In this document: positions 15,415 through 23,943 of the stretch, piece after piece
Layout: each line of letters opens with the position of its first letter
Numbering within the stretch: the first letter of the stretch is position 1
NCBI RefSeq assembly: GCF_017814975.1
Contig: NZ_JAGIQA010000043.1
Location: forward strand, 1 to 38,389
Length of the DNA stretch: 38,389 bases
Source: Cupriavidus consociatus
Lineage (GTDB): Bacteria > Pseudomonadota > Gammaproteobacteria > Burkholderiales > Burkholderiaceae
Direction: 5' to 3'
Made by a program: the position numbers and the translations under genes
The notes under the pieces: generated by a model
Database searches by the model: none
Told to the model about the DNA's origin: nothing
What the model saw: the letters and a program-made list of their open reading frames with translations, nothing else

Positions 15415-17649
15415 TCAAACTGTCTCGCCGGCAGAATTCCCGTACTCGTATTTCACGTAACGATATCTTCCGTATTTCGAACCATACGTGAATGCGCTCT
15501 GATCAATGCCATTAAAAATCACGCCCTTTATGCTTGCGTTCGAATGACCCAAACTCTTCGCACTTTCCGTGATCTCACCGATCGTAGTTACGTTTGATCT
15601 CGCTATAACAAATACTGTGCCGCAGTGGCCCGCCGCCAACGAAGCGTCGGACACAGCAAGGACCGGAGGCGAATCGACGAGAACGATATCATATTTGCTA
15701 CTTTTTGCATCTAGGAATGCTTTTAATCGATCATTCGAAAGCAAATCGGCCGGATTAGGCGGAATAGCGCCTGTACTGATAAAATCCAGGTTAGGGAAAA
15801 CGCTGCAACGGGTAACTTTCTCGGGCGATGAATTTCCAGAGAGAACGTCCGACAGGCCAGGAGCACGTTCGAGTCCAAAATATTGATTCAAATAGCCTTT
15901 TCGCATATCCGCATCAACCAGAAGAACGCGCTTACCGCCAGCGGCCAATACAGCAGCCAGATTTGCGGACACGAATGACTTCCCCACCGACGGGGTGGCT
16001 CCCGTCAAAAGCACACGGTTATTTTGAGCATCTAACATTGCAAATTGCAGCGCCGTGCGGAAACTCCGCAGTGCCTCGATGGAGGCTTCATCAGGTTTCA
16101 AGTTTGCCAAAAGATGCTGGCCGCTCTTCTTCGCGCCAATAGCCTTTGATATCTCGAGCTGTGCCTGGGATAGCGGTATCGTTGCGTAGACATTAAGTCC
16201 GGTGCGCTGCTCAATATCCTGCGCACTCGTCACTCCTCCGAAAATCGTCTCGCGTACGAGTGCCGAAATTACACCGAGCATAAGGCCCAGAATCGCTGCA
16301 ACGGTCATTACCAGGGCGCGTTTTGGTTTTACTGGCTCCTCGGGTATACGTGCCTCATCCAGTTGTCGAACAGTGCCCACCTTGCCCGCCTTAACCAGCT
16401 TGAGTTGTTGCATATTATTGAGGACACCGACATACAGATCATTGCTGACCTGTACATCGCGCATCAGGCGTACGGCATCCTGCTCCAGATTCGGCAGGGA
16501 TCTCATTTGTTTTGCTTGCGACGTTACCTTTGCACTCAGCGCAGCAACCTGTTGCTCCACAGCTTTAACACCCGGGTGATCAGGAGAGAATCTGCTGCGT
16601 AGCTCGGTAAGTTTTTGCTTTTGTTCGAATAGCGCCGTCTGGGTCGTTACGCTTTGTTGGAGGTAAGCGGCTCCCTCTTCACTCAAATTAAATGTACCGC
16701 GGGAATTTCGAAGTGCATTGAATCGGTTTTCTGATATCTCGAGTTGCGACTTCAGTTCTGGCATAAGCTTTTCCAGAAACGCAATTGACTTCTCGGCCTC
16801 TTCTCCTTTTCGCCTGATATTCTGCTGGACATATTCATGTCCTATCTCGTTGAGAATATTCGCAGTTAGCTTGGGATTTTTCCCCTGCAGAGAAGCGTCA
16901 ATAATTCCGCTTTGCTTTCCCTTCTCTTCTATTCGCAGGTTCACTTGCAGGTCTTGCAGCGTTTTCAACTGCGAATTTCTAATCAGGATAAATCTAGCCA
17001 GTGGCTTCGCCTTGACCCCCGCCACCGAGATTTCTATGCGACCTACACTCTGCGTAACCGAGGTGATTTCACCCAACTTACCCTCGATCGGATTATCTAG
17101 ATCGGCTTGCTCAAGTCGAAAGCGTCCGTTGGGCAAAACCGTGAGGACGAAGTCTTCTCCCTCGAGTTCCTCAGGAACATTAAACTCTTTGACATCTATC
17201 GACTCACTGCCCCAAACGTACCCTCCCCAGCCGAGAAGTCCGGGGTCGGAAATGCCCTTGTTTCGACTGGCGATCCAACGGCCGATGAACGGGAAGTAGC
17301 GTGGCTTAGCATCGATGTAGAGGCGAAGATTGTCGACGGCCTTGCCCACGACCATTCGCGATCGGAGTATTTCGATCTCGGCTGCGGCCTGCGTCTTGGT
17401 GTCAAACAACTGCGATACGTCACCTAGAAGGCTGCTGGCACTTGTGGGACTGTCCTCCACCTGGACGAGGACATCTGCCTCATATATAGGAGTCGCGAGG
17501 ATCGCGTACACCCCTCCCAGAAAAATAGCTGCTGCCAGCACCGAAGCTATCAGCCTCCAGTTCCCCAGCAAAACGTCTAAATAGCGGACAAGCTCACCGT
17601 CCTCCTCCGCGGAGGCGAGATTGTACTGAACAGGAAGTCGATCGTTCAT
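15415..17649 (-). CDS. wzc: Wzc: chain-length determinant and tyrosine autokinase
   Basis: The protein has 744 residues from the ATG at 17649, with GGAGGG upstream. The N-terminal Wzz domain has helix 1 at about 30-50, a large periplasmic coiled-coil domain (about 270-400), the proline-rich PEEPVKPKRAL entry and helix 2 (about 440-460). The C-terminal BY-kinase domain has Walker A GATPSVGKS (about 546-554), Walker A' VLLVDADMRKG, and Walker B DIVLVDSPP. It ends in a tyrosine cluster (YGSKYGRYRYVKYEYG), the site of trans-autophosphorylation. With Wza it forms the envelope-spanning export complex; the phosphatase Wzb resets it. Two genes separate it from wzb, unlike the usual wza-wzb-wzc order. 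Confidence 0.93.
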   Translation of the reverse strand: MNDRLPVQYNLASAEEDGELVRYLDVLLGNWRLIASVLAAAIFLGGVYAILATPIYEADVLVQVEDSPTSASSLLGDVSQLFDTKTQAAAEIEILRSRMVVGKAVDNLRLYIDAKPRYFPFIGRWIASRNKGISDPGLLGWGGYVWGSESIDVKEFNVPEELEGEDFVLTVLPNGRFRLEQADLDNPIEGKLGEITSVTQSVGRIEISVAGVKAKPLARFILIRNSQLKTLQDLQVNLRIEEKGKQSGIIDASLQGKNPKLTANILNEIGHEYVQQNIRRKGEEAEKSIAFLEKLMPELKSQLEISENRFNALRNSRGTFNLSEEGAAYLQQSVTTQTALFEQKQKLTELRSRFSPDHPGVKAVEQQVAALSAKVTSQAKQMRSLPNLEQDAVRLMRDVQVSNDLYVGVLNNMQQLKLVKAGKVGTVRQLDEARIPEEPVKPKRALVMTVAAILGLMLGVISALVRETIFGGVTSAQDIEQRTGLNVYATIPLSQAQLEISKAIGAKKSGQHLLANLKPDEASIEALRSFRTALQFAMLDAQNNRVLLTGATPSVGKSFVSANLAAVLAAGGKRVLLVDADMRKGYLNQYFGLERAPGLSDVLSGNSSPEKVTRCSVFPNLDFISTGAIPPNPADLLSNDRLKAFLDAKSSKYDIVLVDSPPVLAVSDASLAAGHCGTVFVIARSNVTTIGEITESAKSLGHSNASIKGVIFNGIDQSAFTYGSKYGRYRYVKYEYGNSAGETV

Positions 17650-17726
17650 CAAAAATACCCTCCCTCCTCCTACTCCAGTTTGCTAACTAGTGGCAGTGAA
17701 GATTAAGATTGGTTAGATACAGTTCT

Positions 17727-18902
17727 TTAATTTTGCGAATTTCCCGTGACTCGGCGAATTTCGCTCACGATCGAGTCGTAGCTATTGCGAGTTGCGATCA
17801 GATTTTTTTCCGCACTCAGCCAAAAATTGTCGATCGCATTGCTTTCGAAAATCTTATGTATAACTCGCGATGCCGAGAAATCCGCAGCGTTTTCGACCCA
17901 CCCGTCGACACCGAGATCCTTGTACGCGCCGAATCCTTTTCTTTCATAGCTCAAATGGAACGCCGGGACACCAGCCAGTATCGATTCGAGTGCCCCGTGA
18001 AGGCGAACAGAGATCACGACGTCGGGTTTATCTTCGCTCAGGATCGTCTTCAGGGAATTGAGCGGATCCGAGATTCCAATTCGATTGTAGTAAGCTACGT
18101 CATCGTTTCCGCGGCCAGAGCTTTGAATTGCGTACGTTACCTTACATCGCTTCTTTAACTCAGATATCAGCTCTCTCGTTGAATCGGCATAACGCTTTCG
18201 CTGCTCACGATCCCAGCGCGGCGCCTCACGCAAAACCAATGCAACATGACCAATATTACGAGTTATTTTTCTAACCCGATGCGTTTGTCCACCATAACTA
18301 TTGCTAAACTCAAGCACCGCAAGATCCGGTGCGCGACGCGTGTTAGAATTTTTTTCTAGGGCCTTTAATGACCGCTCATCACGTACATAGACACGCTCGA
18401 ATCCTCCGAGCATTCGAGTCAATTTTGAGTGAAATACACTCGCAAATCCGTCGGGGCGAAGCAGGGTCGGTCCGATGCTCTGAGGCAAATATATTGCTGG
18501 CTTTCCCGAATTTCGGGCCGCTCTTAACTGTACGAAATGCCCGAGCGCAAGCTTGGCCGCTTCGGCGTTGTTGCGGGCTCGCAGATATCCACCACCAACG
18601 CCCACGATGAGATCTACCTCTTCTAGAAGCCGGTAAAGCTTCCGGGTAGGCGCGATAGGAATATTAAGGACCACCCCAAGTGCCGCCGCCACACGGCCAA
18701 ATCCGTTCTGTGCGAGTACCGGTGCATGGACCACGTCGTGATAGCTTGAAAAAGAGTGGGGGTCTGCCGCAACAACCGTAATTCTGATCTTATCTCCCAA
18801 CGCCTCCCTAAGCATTTTCACCGACAAATCCACCAGCAGTCCATCGCCGGAGTTCTTTCGACTATATGCGTGTAGCAACGCGACATGACAGCGCGAGTTC
18901 AT
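17727..18902 (-). CDS. Polysaccharide pyruvyltransferase family protein
   Basis: The protein has 391 residues from the ATG at 18902, which overlaps the stop of the upstream glycosyltransferase (ATGA). Family features are the N-terminal YSRKNSGDGLLVDLSVKML, a Gly-rich LIVGVGGGYLRA (about 110), PAIYLPQSIGPT, and near the end VVISVRLHGALESILAGVPAF with SYERKGFGAYKDLGV. These are marks of the CsaB/GumL/WcaK class (PF04230), which transfers pyruvate from phosphoenolpyruvate as a ketal onto a sugar, giving the polymer an acidic group. Some family members do other chemistry, so the donor is inferred. The position inside the EPS operon supports a modifying role. Confidence 0.85.
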   Translation of the reverse strand: MNSRCHVALLHAYSRKNSGDGLLVDLSVKMLREALGDKIRITVVAADPHSFSSYHDVVHAPVLAQNGFGRVAAALGVVLNIPIAPTRKLYRLLEEVDLIVGVGGGYLRARNNAEAAKLALGHFVQLRAARNSGKPAIYLPQSIGPTLLRPDGFASVFHSKLTRMLGGFERVYVRDERSLKALEKNSNTRRAPDLAVLEFSNSYGGQTHRVRKITRNIGHVALVLREAPRWDREQRKRYADSTRELISELKKRCKVTYAIQSSGRGNDDVAYYNRIGISDPLNSLKTILSEDKPDVVISVRLHGALESILAGVPAFHLSYERKGFGAYKDLGVDGWVENAADFSASRVIHKIFESNAIDNFWLSAEKNLIATRNSYDSIVSEIRRVTGNSQN

Positions 18903-20107
18903 TCTGTGCTCCCATCGCCCAGGCTGGCATAAACCTTCAGCGTCCGCTCCACCATTTCGGAGGCGGAATATCGTGCTACGGCCTCCGTACACCTGACACG
19001 CATTTTTCCCCTCAATTCTGAATTCTCAAAAAGCTTTTGTATTGCGTCAGCGAAATCAAGAGGCTCGTCCGTATTTTCAACGACAATGCCGATGCCTTCT
19101 TCGGAAACCAGCTCTTCAGCGCCGGGAACCCTTGTCGTAACTATCGGCAGATATGCAGCCATCGCCTCGAGATAGACGTAAGGAAACCCTTCATATCTAC
19201 TTGCGAGGGCAAATATGTCGAACGCGGCAAAGTACTGTCGTGCCTGAGGGACCGGTCCGAGAAACCGAACATTTGCCGGCAGATCTACTGCCCGCAATCC
19301 GGTTGCAACTTCGATATCTCCGGATCCAATTATCACAATACAGATACCTTCGCCGAACTTGGAATATAGGGTCCTGGATATCGAAACGAGTCTATCGATG
19401 CCTTTCTGAAATTCCAGGCGGCCAACAAAGCCGACATAGAACTTTCCTTGTTCGAGCCGCAGCGCTTTCCTGGCGTCGCGCTGTGACAGCAAGGAGAAGG
19501 ATGGTATCCCGTTGTAAATGGTGGTGGTTATCCGACTGGGTATGGCCAAAACATTGCGCGCGTGTTCAGCCTCGTCCTTGGAAACTGCTATCAGCCGATC
19601 GGTGCCGATTCTGCCAAACCAACGCTCAATTGCACCGTAAAACCTGCGTTTCCCTCGCGACAAATAGGGATTAAGAGTATAGAGGGCGTGCGGGGTGTAA
19701 ACCTGTTGCCACGATCCGAGGCAAAGCCGTGCGAGTACCCCCGCCTTCGAACTGTGGCTATGAACAATCGCTGGGCGGATTCTGATTATTTGCCGAAAGA
19801 CGTGAAAATATGCGATGAGATCCCGCCACGTGACGTTACGGTGCATAGGAACTCGCACAAAGGACGTGCATAGGCCAATAACCTGATCCGTAAGGATGCT
19901 CGCATCGAAGCGAGCGCCTGATGGAGCGATCAGGTGTACCTCGACACCTTTTGCAACCAACCCACGGATCATATCGACCAGGTGAACTGCGACGCCGCCG
20001 CCCGCAGCCTCAACGACGAACACCACGCGAAAAGATTGTGAAAATTTGTTGACACCGGTCTCTAGTAGGGCCGTACCATCGAGATGCCTTATTTCCATTT
20101 TCTTCAC
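18899..20107 (-). CDS. Glycosyltransferase, GT4 family
   Basis: The protein has 402 residues from the GTG at 20107; the in-frame ATG at 20098 is an equal alternative. The N-terminal acceptor domain contains VVFVVEAAGGGVAVHLVDM and IVHSHSSKAGVLARL (about 116-130), as in GT4 enzymes related to EpsD/WcaL. The donor domain contains FVGRLEFQKGIDRLV (about 224-238), FLGPVPQARQYFAAFDIFAL and SRYEGFPYVYLEAMA (about 300-314) with the E-x7-E motif. It is predicted to add a sugar to the undecaprenyl-linked intermediate. It lies 71 nt after wzb and is coupled to the pyruvyltransferase gene. Confidence 0.9.
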   Translation of the reverse strand: MKKMEIRHLDGTALLETGVNKFSQSFRVVFVVEAAGGGVAVHLVDMIRGLVAKGVEVHLIAPSGARFDASILTDQVIGLCTSFVRVPMHRNVTWRDLIAYFHVFRQIIRIRPAIVHSHSSKAGVLARLCLGSWQQVYTPHALYTLNPYLSRGKRRFYGAIERWFGRIGTDRLIAVSKDEAEHARNVLAIPSRITTTIYNGIPSFSLLSQRDARKALRLEQGKFYVGFVGRLEFQKGIDRLVSISRTLYSKFGEGICIVIIGSGDIEVATGLRAVDLPANVRFLGPVPQARQYFAAFDIFALASRYEGFPYVYLEAMAAYLPIVTTRVPGAEELVSEEGIGIVVENTDEPLDFADAIQKLFENSELRGKMRVRCTEAVARYSASEMVERTLKVYASLGDGSTE

Positions 20108-20178
20108 CCATTAATGTTCCGACAGCACTGGCCGCTCAATGCTTATATTTTTCGCTTTTTGGTTTTACAAAAATTCAG

Positions 20179-20616
20179 CTAATTAACAGCCGAAATTTTT
20201 GAAATCCAGGCTTTCAGCCCAAGGTCGATTAGCTTGAGCGCTGATTCGAAGTCGCTTCGCGGCTTTCGATACGGGTCGGGGATGTCAAATTTCCCAAACT
20301 CGCCCAACCTGAATATCTTTCCGGAGACATACGGATACTTACTTGCGATGTCGTGCTTTTGCTTCTGATCCATCACCAGGATCAAGTCGGCCATGGCAGC
20401 ATCTATCCCCGTCAGTTGCCTGGCGCGATGAGAGGAAATGTCTAATCCGCCCTTCGCCAGAAGATCCACAGATATCGGGTCAGCTGATCTGCCGACTAAA
20501 GCGGCGATTCCAGCCGACGACACGGTAAGCCTTGGCAACGCGTGCTTTAGCAACCCTTCAGCCATCGGGCTCCGGCAAATATTGCCAATGCACACCACGA
20601 GTACGTTTTTAATCAT
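20179..20616 (-). CDS. wzb: Wzb: low-molecular-weight protein tyrosine phosphatase
   Basis: The protein has 145 residues, the usual family length. The P-loop VCIGNICRS gives the CX5R motif (Cys9 nucleophile, Arg15), and the general-acid Asp is in DPYR (Asp114). These residues define LMW-PTPases. In capsule and EPS systems the enzyme dephosphorylates the C-terminal tyrosines of Wzc so that the export complex can cycle. Its ATG overlaps the wza stop (ATGA), so the two are translated together. Confidence 0.93.
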   Translation of the reverse strand: MIKNVLVVCIGNICRSPMAEGLLKHALPRLTVSSAGIAALVGRSADPISVDLLAKGGLDISSHRARQLTGIDAAMADLILVMDQKQKHDIASKYPYVSGKIFRLGEFGKFDIPDPYRKPRSDFESALKLIDLGLKAWISKISAVN

Positions 20617-21752
20617 TTGACCGCGTTCGCCGTGGACGTGAAGAAGTTGCCGCTCGGCAGCAGCTGGTTGATCACACGGCTCCAGCGGACCACACCAGCG
20701 GCATCCACATAGACGACGTCCTTTGGCTTCAGCTCGAAAGATTCGGCCAGTGCATAGGAGACCGGGGATTTTCCGTCGAGGTGGAACACCTGGGCTTCGC
20801 CATCATTGCTCTTGCGGATAACGTAGAGTTCCTTCGCGTTGGCCGAGAGGGGGTTCACGCCGCCGGCTTCGCCGATGGCCTCGCTGAGCGTCAGGCGGCC
20901 GTTGCGCGGCATGACGGCGACAGGACGCACGACTTCACCGGTCACAAACACCTTGCTGTCCTCGCGTTGTTCCACGCGCACGATATCGCCGTGGCGCAGC
21001 AGAATGTGGGCGGGGTCGATGCCTTGCTGCAAGAGCGCAGGCATATTGACGACGTAGGTCTTGCCCTCGCGGGAAATGCGGATGCGGCTATTGTCGCCAG
21101 TCAGGACGTTGACACCGCCGGCGCGGTTGAGCGCTTCGACCAGCGTCATGGGTACGTCGTCGATGTTTTGGGGGCCCGGCGTCTTGACTTCGCCGTCGAG
21201 GTAGACACGCTTGCTGCGGAAGGCGAGCACGCGAACGGTAACCTGTGGCATGTTGACGACAGGCTTGAGCTGGGTGCTCAGCTGTCCGCGGATCTCGTCT
21301 GGCGTACGGCCAAGAACCTTTAGCACGCCAGCGTACGGAAATTGGATGGTGCCAGCGGGACTCACGACGTAGCCTGGGACGTTGGCAGCACCGCTGTAGT
21401 TCGGGATCTCGTAAGCCGTGCCGATCGAGTAGGTCTGCGTGGGGAACACCAATTCCGGGTGGTCCCACACGACGATCGACAGGATGTCACCGACGCCAAC
21501 GGTATAGGGCTTTGGAATGTCGTACAGCTCTTCCACCCCCGCGTTCACCGATGGCGTGGCCGCCTTCAGCGTACGCACCAGCGCCGGTGTGATCTGCGTG
21601 ATCTTGGGCACCGACTCCGGATCTTCCGGATCGAGCGGGCGCTGTGGGTCGAAGCGCATGCCCGGCGCGAGTGCGCAGGATGCCAGCAATGGAATGATCC
21701 CCAGGCACATTGCAGCCCTGCCAAACCTCAATCTGGTTGAAAGCTTTAGCAC
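20613..21752 (-). CDS. wza: Wza: outer-membrane polysaccharide export lipoprotein
   Basis: The protein has 379 residues from the GTG at 21752. I chose this start because it gives a normal lipoprotein signal (KLSTRLRFGR, hydrophobic core, lipobox LLASC with Cys26). The frame stays open to 21917, but that would bury the signal. After CALAPGMRFD comes the poly_export domain (PKPYTVGVGDILSIVVWDHPEL, about 95-116) with GTIQFPYAGVLKVLG. It is followed by SLBB-type repeats (RVYLDGEVKTPGPQNIDDVP and KVFVTGEVVRPVAVMPRNG). The C-terminal tail WSRVINQLLPSG forms the outer-membrane helix in Wza octamers. It makes the channel through which the polymer leaves the cell. It is the first gene of the operon, with more than 750 bp of non-coding DNA upstream. 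Confidence 0.92.
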   Translation of the reverse strand: MLKLSTRLRFGRAAMCLGIIPLLASCALAPGMRFDPQRPLDPEDPESVPKITQITPALVRTLKAATPSVNAGVEELYDIPKPYTVGVGDILSIVVWDHPELVFPTQTYSIGTAYEIPNYSGAANVPGYVVSPAGTIQFPYAGVLKVLGRTPDEIRGQLSTQLKPVVNMPQVTVRVLAFRSKRVYLDGEVKTPGPQNIDDVPMTLVEALNRAGGVNVLTGDNSRIRISREGKTYVVNMPALLQQGIDPAHILLRHGDIVRVEQREDSKVFVTGEVVRPVAVMPRNGRLTLSEAIGEAGGVNPLSANAKELYVIRKSNDGEAQVFHLDGKSPVSYALAESFELKPKDVVYVDAAGVVRWSRVINQLLPSGNFFTSTANAVK

Positions 21753-21971
21753 GTCTCGATGATTCCCTTGTTTGCAAGAAGATCCGCCTTGCCCGCCGTC
21801 TCCCTGGCGGGTTGAGCAGCGGCGATTCCGCCGGTTCGACATGGCACCCGTGGGTGCTTTTCCGCTTTGTGCATTGCCTGCGGACTTGAACCTGGCGGTG
21901 TTGGCTGCGTATTGCACGGCGCGGAGGCGCGCTCTTTTTGCACTGCGTCATTTCGCAAATGACCGGCGAAG

Positions 21972-21999
21972 TTTATGGCGCGTGGGACTACATCTTCAA
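21972..21999 (-). promoter_or_regulatory. Weak sigma-70 promoter candidate for the wza operon
   Basis: On the minus strand, TTGAAG (21999-21994) and CATAAA (21977-21972) are 16 nt apart, each matching the consensus at four of six positions. It would give a leader of roughly 210 nt before the wza GTG. This is a visual match only. Confidence 0.22.
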
Positions 22000-22157
22000 G
22001 GCGCGGCCGGCATTTTGAGCAAGTTTCCGATCCCCCCATCAGAGTGGAAAGGAAAAATGGAAGGGACGGCATGGAGCGGTATCGGGTGCCGATCTACGCC
22101 CTGTCGAGCAGGCCGCCTCGGTGCTTGCGCCCTTCTTCCCGCAACTTGCAAAGCCAC

Positions 22158-22197
22158 AAAAAAAGAGGGTGTAGACGCGGGGAAAGCGTCTACACCC
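22158..22197 (-). terminator. Leftward intrinsic terminator or attenuator upstream of wza
   Basis: On the minus strand the perfect 12-bp arms GGGTGTAGACGC (22197-22186) and GCGTCTACACCC (22178-22167) enclose TTTCCCC and are followed by TCTTTTTTT. No gene lies within several hundred bases upstream on this strand, so it either ends an unseen RNA or acts as an attenuator in a long wza leader. The stem sequence is nearly the same as in the hairpin at 22438-22474. Confidence 0.75.
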
Positions 22198-22437
22198 TTA
22201 CGGGAGCGGCAACGGGGTCAGTGCTTGCCGGCCTCGATTATTGATGGGCGGCGAACCCTGTCTTACCCCGCTTCGGTAGGCCCCACACCGAGGTAGGGAA
22301 AGTTTCGAATGAGCCAGCTGACTGGCGATTCCGTCGTGTCAACCACGTTTCTGCGCCCATCCTGTCCCAACGCGTGGGGGGTACCGCGGATGCTGCGACG
22401 CAGCACAATCCCCGGTGGCACCCCGTTGCCGACTTTA

Positions 22438-22483
22438 GGGTGTAGGCGATTGATTCCCTGTTGCGCCTACACCCTCTTTCTTT
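22438..22483 (+). terminator. Rightward intrinsic terminator or attenuator upstream of galU
   Basis: The 11-bp arms GGGTGTAGGCG (22438-22448) and CGCCTACACCC (22464-22474) are followed by TCTTTCTTT on the plus strand, ending 43 nt before the galU start. Either it stops transcription coming from the left, or it attenuates a galU leader. It shares the GGGTGTAG(A/G)CG stem with the leftward hairpin at 22158-22197. Confidence 0.65.
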
Positions 22484-22526
22484 GGCGGCAGCAGCTTTAT
22501 CAAATCTCTAGAAGGGAGCAACTGAA

Positions 22527-23423
22527 ATGACGAGTCGCGTCAGCAAAGCCGTCTTCCCGGTTGCGGGCCTGGGAACCCGCTTCCTGCCCGCCACCAAGGC
22601 CAGCCCGAAGGAAATGCTGCCGGTAGTGGACAAGCCGCTGATCCAGTATGCCGTGGAAGAAGCCATCGCCGCCGGCATGACCGAGATGATCTTTGTCACC
22701 GGCCGCTCCAAGCGCGCCATCGAGGACCATTTCGACAAGGCCTTCGAACTGGAGGTGGAACTCGAAGCCAAGAACAAGCGGGCGCTGCTGGACGTGGTGC
22801 GCTCGATCAAGCCCGCCAATGTGGAGTGCTACTACGTGCGCCAGTCCGAGGCGCTCGGCCTGGGCCACGCGGTGCTGTGCGCGGCCAAGCTGGTTGGCAA
22901 CACGCCGTTCGCGATCATGCTGGCCGATGACCTGATCGACGGCAACCCGCCGGTAATGAAGCAGATGGTGGATGCCTACAACCACTACAACTGCTCGGTG
23001 CTTGGGGTGGAAGAGATCTTGCCCGAGCAGAGCCGATCCTACGGCGTGGTCGAAGGCCGTGAATGGGGCGAAGGCGTGATCAAGGTATCGGGCATTGTCG
23101 AGAAGCCCGCGCCGGAAGAAGCCCCGTCGAACCTGGGCGTGGTCGGCCGCTACATCCTGACGCCGCGAATCTTCGACCACTTGCGCGCACTGAAGCGCGG
23201 CGCCGGCGGCGAGTTTCAGCTGACCGACGCGATCCAGTCGCTGCTGAGCCAGGAACAGGTGCTGGCCTATCGCTACCAGGGCACGCGCTACGACTGCGGC
23301 AGCAAGCTGGGCTACCTGAAGGCGACGGTCGAGTATGCGCTCAAGCATCAGGAAACCGGCGCAAACTTCCGCAGCTACCTGGAGCAGCGTGGCCATTGTC
23401 TGTCTGACAGCGTGATTGCCTGA
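22527..23423 (+). CDS. galU: UTP-glucose-1-phosphate uridylyltransferase
   Basis: The protein has 298 residues, full length for the family; the ATG has AAGGGAG 7 nt upstream. It makes UDP-glucose from UTP and glucose-1-phosphate in the cytoplasm. The N-terminus KAVFPVAGLGTRFLPATKAS followed by PKEMLPVVDKPLIQY is the nucleotide-binding signature of GalU. FAIMLADDLID holds the metal-binding Asp region, and GVVGRYILTPRIFDHL and GGEFQLTDAIQ are further family blocks. UDP-glucose is the precursor for the neighbouring WcaJ-type transferase and for other sugars of the polymer, which fits its location just upstream of the divergent wza operon. Confidence 0.96.
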   Translation: MTSRVSKAVFPVAGLGTRFLPATKASPKEMLPVVDKPLIQYAVEEAIAAGMTEMIFVTGRSKRAIEDHFDKAFELEVELEAKNKRALLDVVRSIKPANVECYYVRQSEALGLGHAVLCAAKLVGNTPFAIMLADDLIDGNPPVMKQMVDAYNHYNCSVLGVEEILPEQSRSYGVVEGREWGEGVIKVSGIVEKPAPEEAPSNLGVVGRYILTPRIFDHLRALKRGAGGEFQLTDAIQSLLSQEQVLAYRYQGTRYDCGSKLGYLKATVEYALKHQETGANFRSYLEQRGHCLSDSVIA

Positions 23424-23563
23424 AAGGGGTACCTGTTCAACTCGGGTGTTGTAGCGGCACGGCATCAAGCCAGCCGCCACTTCACCCCGGTCGAGACCGA
23501 GGTCGAGGTCGTAAAGCAGATTCAATTGCCCTCTCTCCGCTCGAGAATCCTGGAGACACCTGG

Positions 23564-23878
23564 ATGTCGGCACAATGCGAAATTGCCAAGGCGCTCAAGC
23601 AATGGCTCATTCATCAGTCCTGGTACAGCGCACACCCTGTCGATCAGGGCAGGTTCTACCGAGCGATGGCCGAGGTCATTGCTCACGCTGGAACGGTCTG
23701 GACCGACGCTGAGTTCGAGGAAGCCATCTACGACGTGATCGGCAGGGAGCGAAAGACAGCGTTCGAAGAATACGTCTGCGAATACACCAGCATCGCGATG
23801 CGCATTCGGGACTACGAGACGGTGCGGCCTGATCCATTGTTTGCCGATGGCGTGACTGGCTCATATGCCCGGTCGTAA
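23564..23878 (+). CDS. Small unknown protein between galU and uppP
   Basis: The protein has 104 residues; the ATG at 23564 has GGAGA upstream. It is soluble and mostly helical in appearance, with many aromatic and acidic residues (KQWLIHQSWYSAHPVDQGRF near the start, then DAEFEEAIYDVIG). It has no signal peptide or membrane segment. Two cysteines (5 and about 71) are not in a recognisable metal motif. I do not recognise the family. It is co-oriented with galU (140 nt upstream) and uppP (65 nt downstream), so it may be co-transcribed. Codon use is ordinary for the genome. Confidence 0.6.
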   Translation: MSAQCEIAKALKQWLIHQSWYSAHPVDQGRFYRAMAEVIAHAGTVWTDAEFEEAIYDVIGRERKTAFEEYVCEYTSIAMRIRDYETVRPDPLFADGVTGSYARS

Positions 23879-23943
23879 TCCCGATGCCTGTTCAGGGCCA
23901 CGTTTCTTCCGAACTGCAAGGCAACCAAAGAGGCAGCAGCCAC

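Larger units (their letters stand above)
21753..22526. other. 774-bp divergent regulatory region between wza and galU
   Basis: No protein gene is supported. The region contains two related terminator hairpins facing outward (22158-22197 minus, 22438-22483 plus), a perfect TTGACA on the minus strand at 22342-22337 without a clear -10 partner, and a weak promoter candidate for wza. Such length and structure suggest long regulated leaders for both operons. Confidence 0.5.

Noticed and set aside
22484..22492. GGCGGCAGC resembling the RfaH ops element before galU
   Set aside because: It differs from the ops core at a key position and no rfaH-like gene is in view; I consider it chance in GC-rich DNA.
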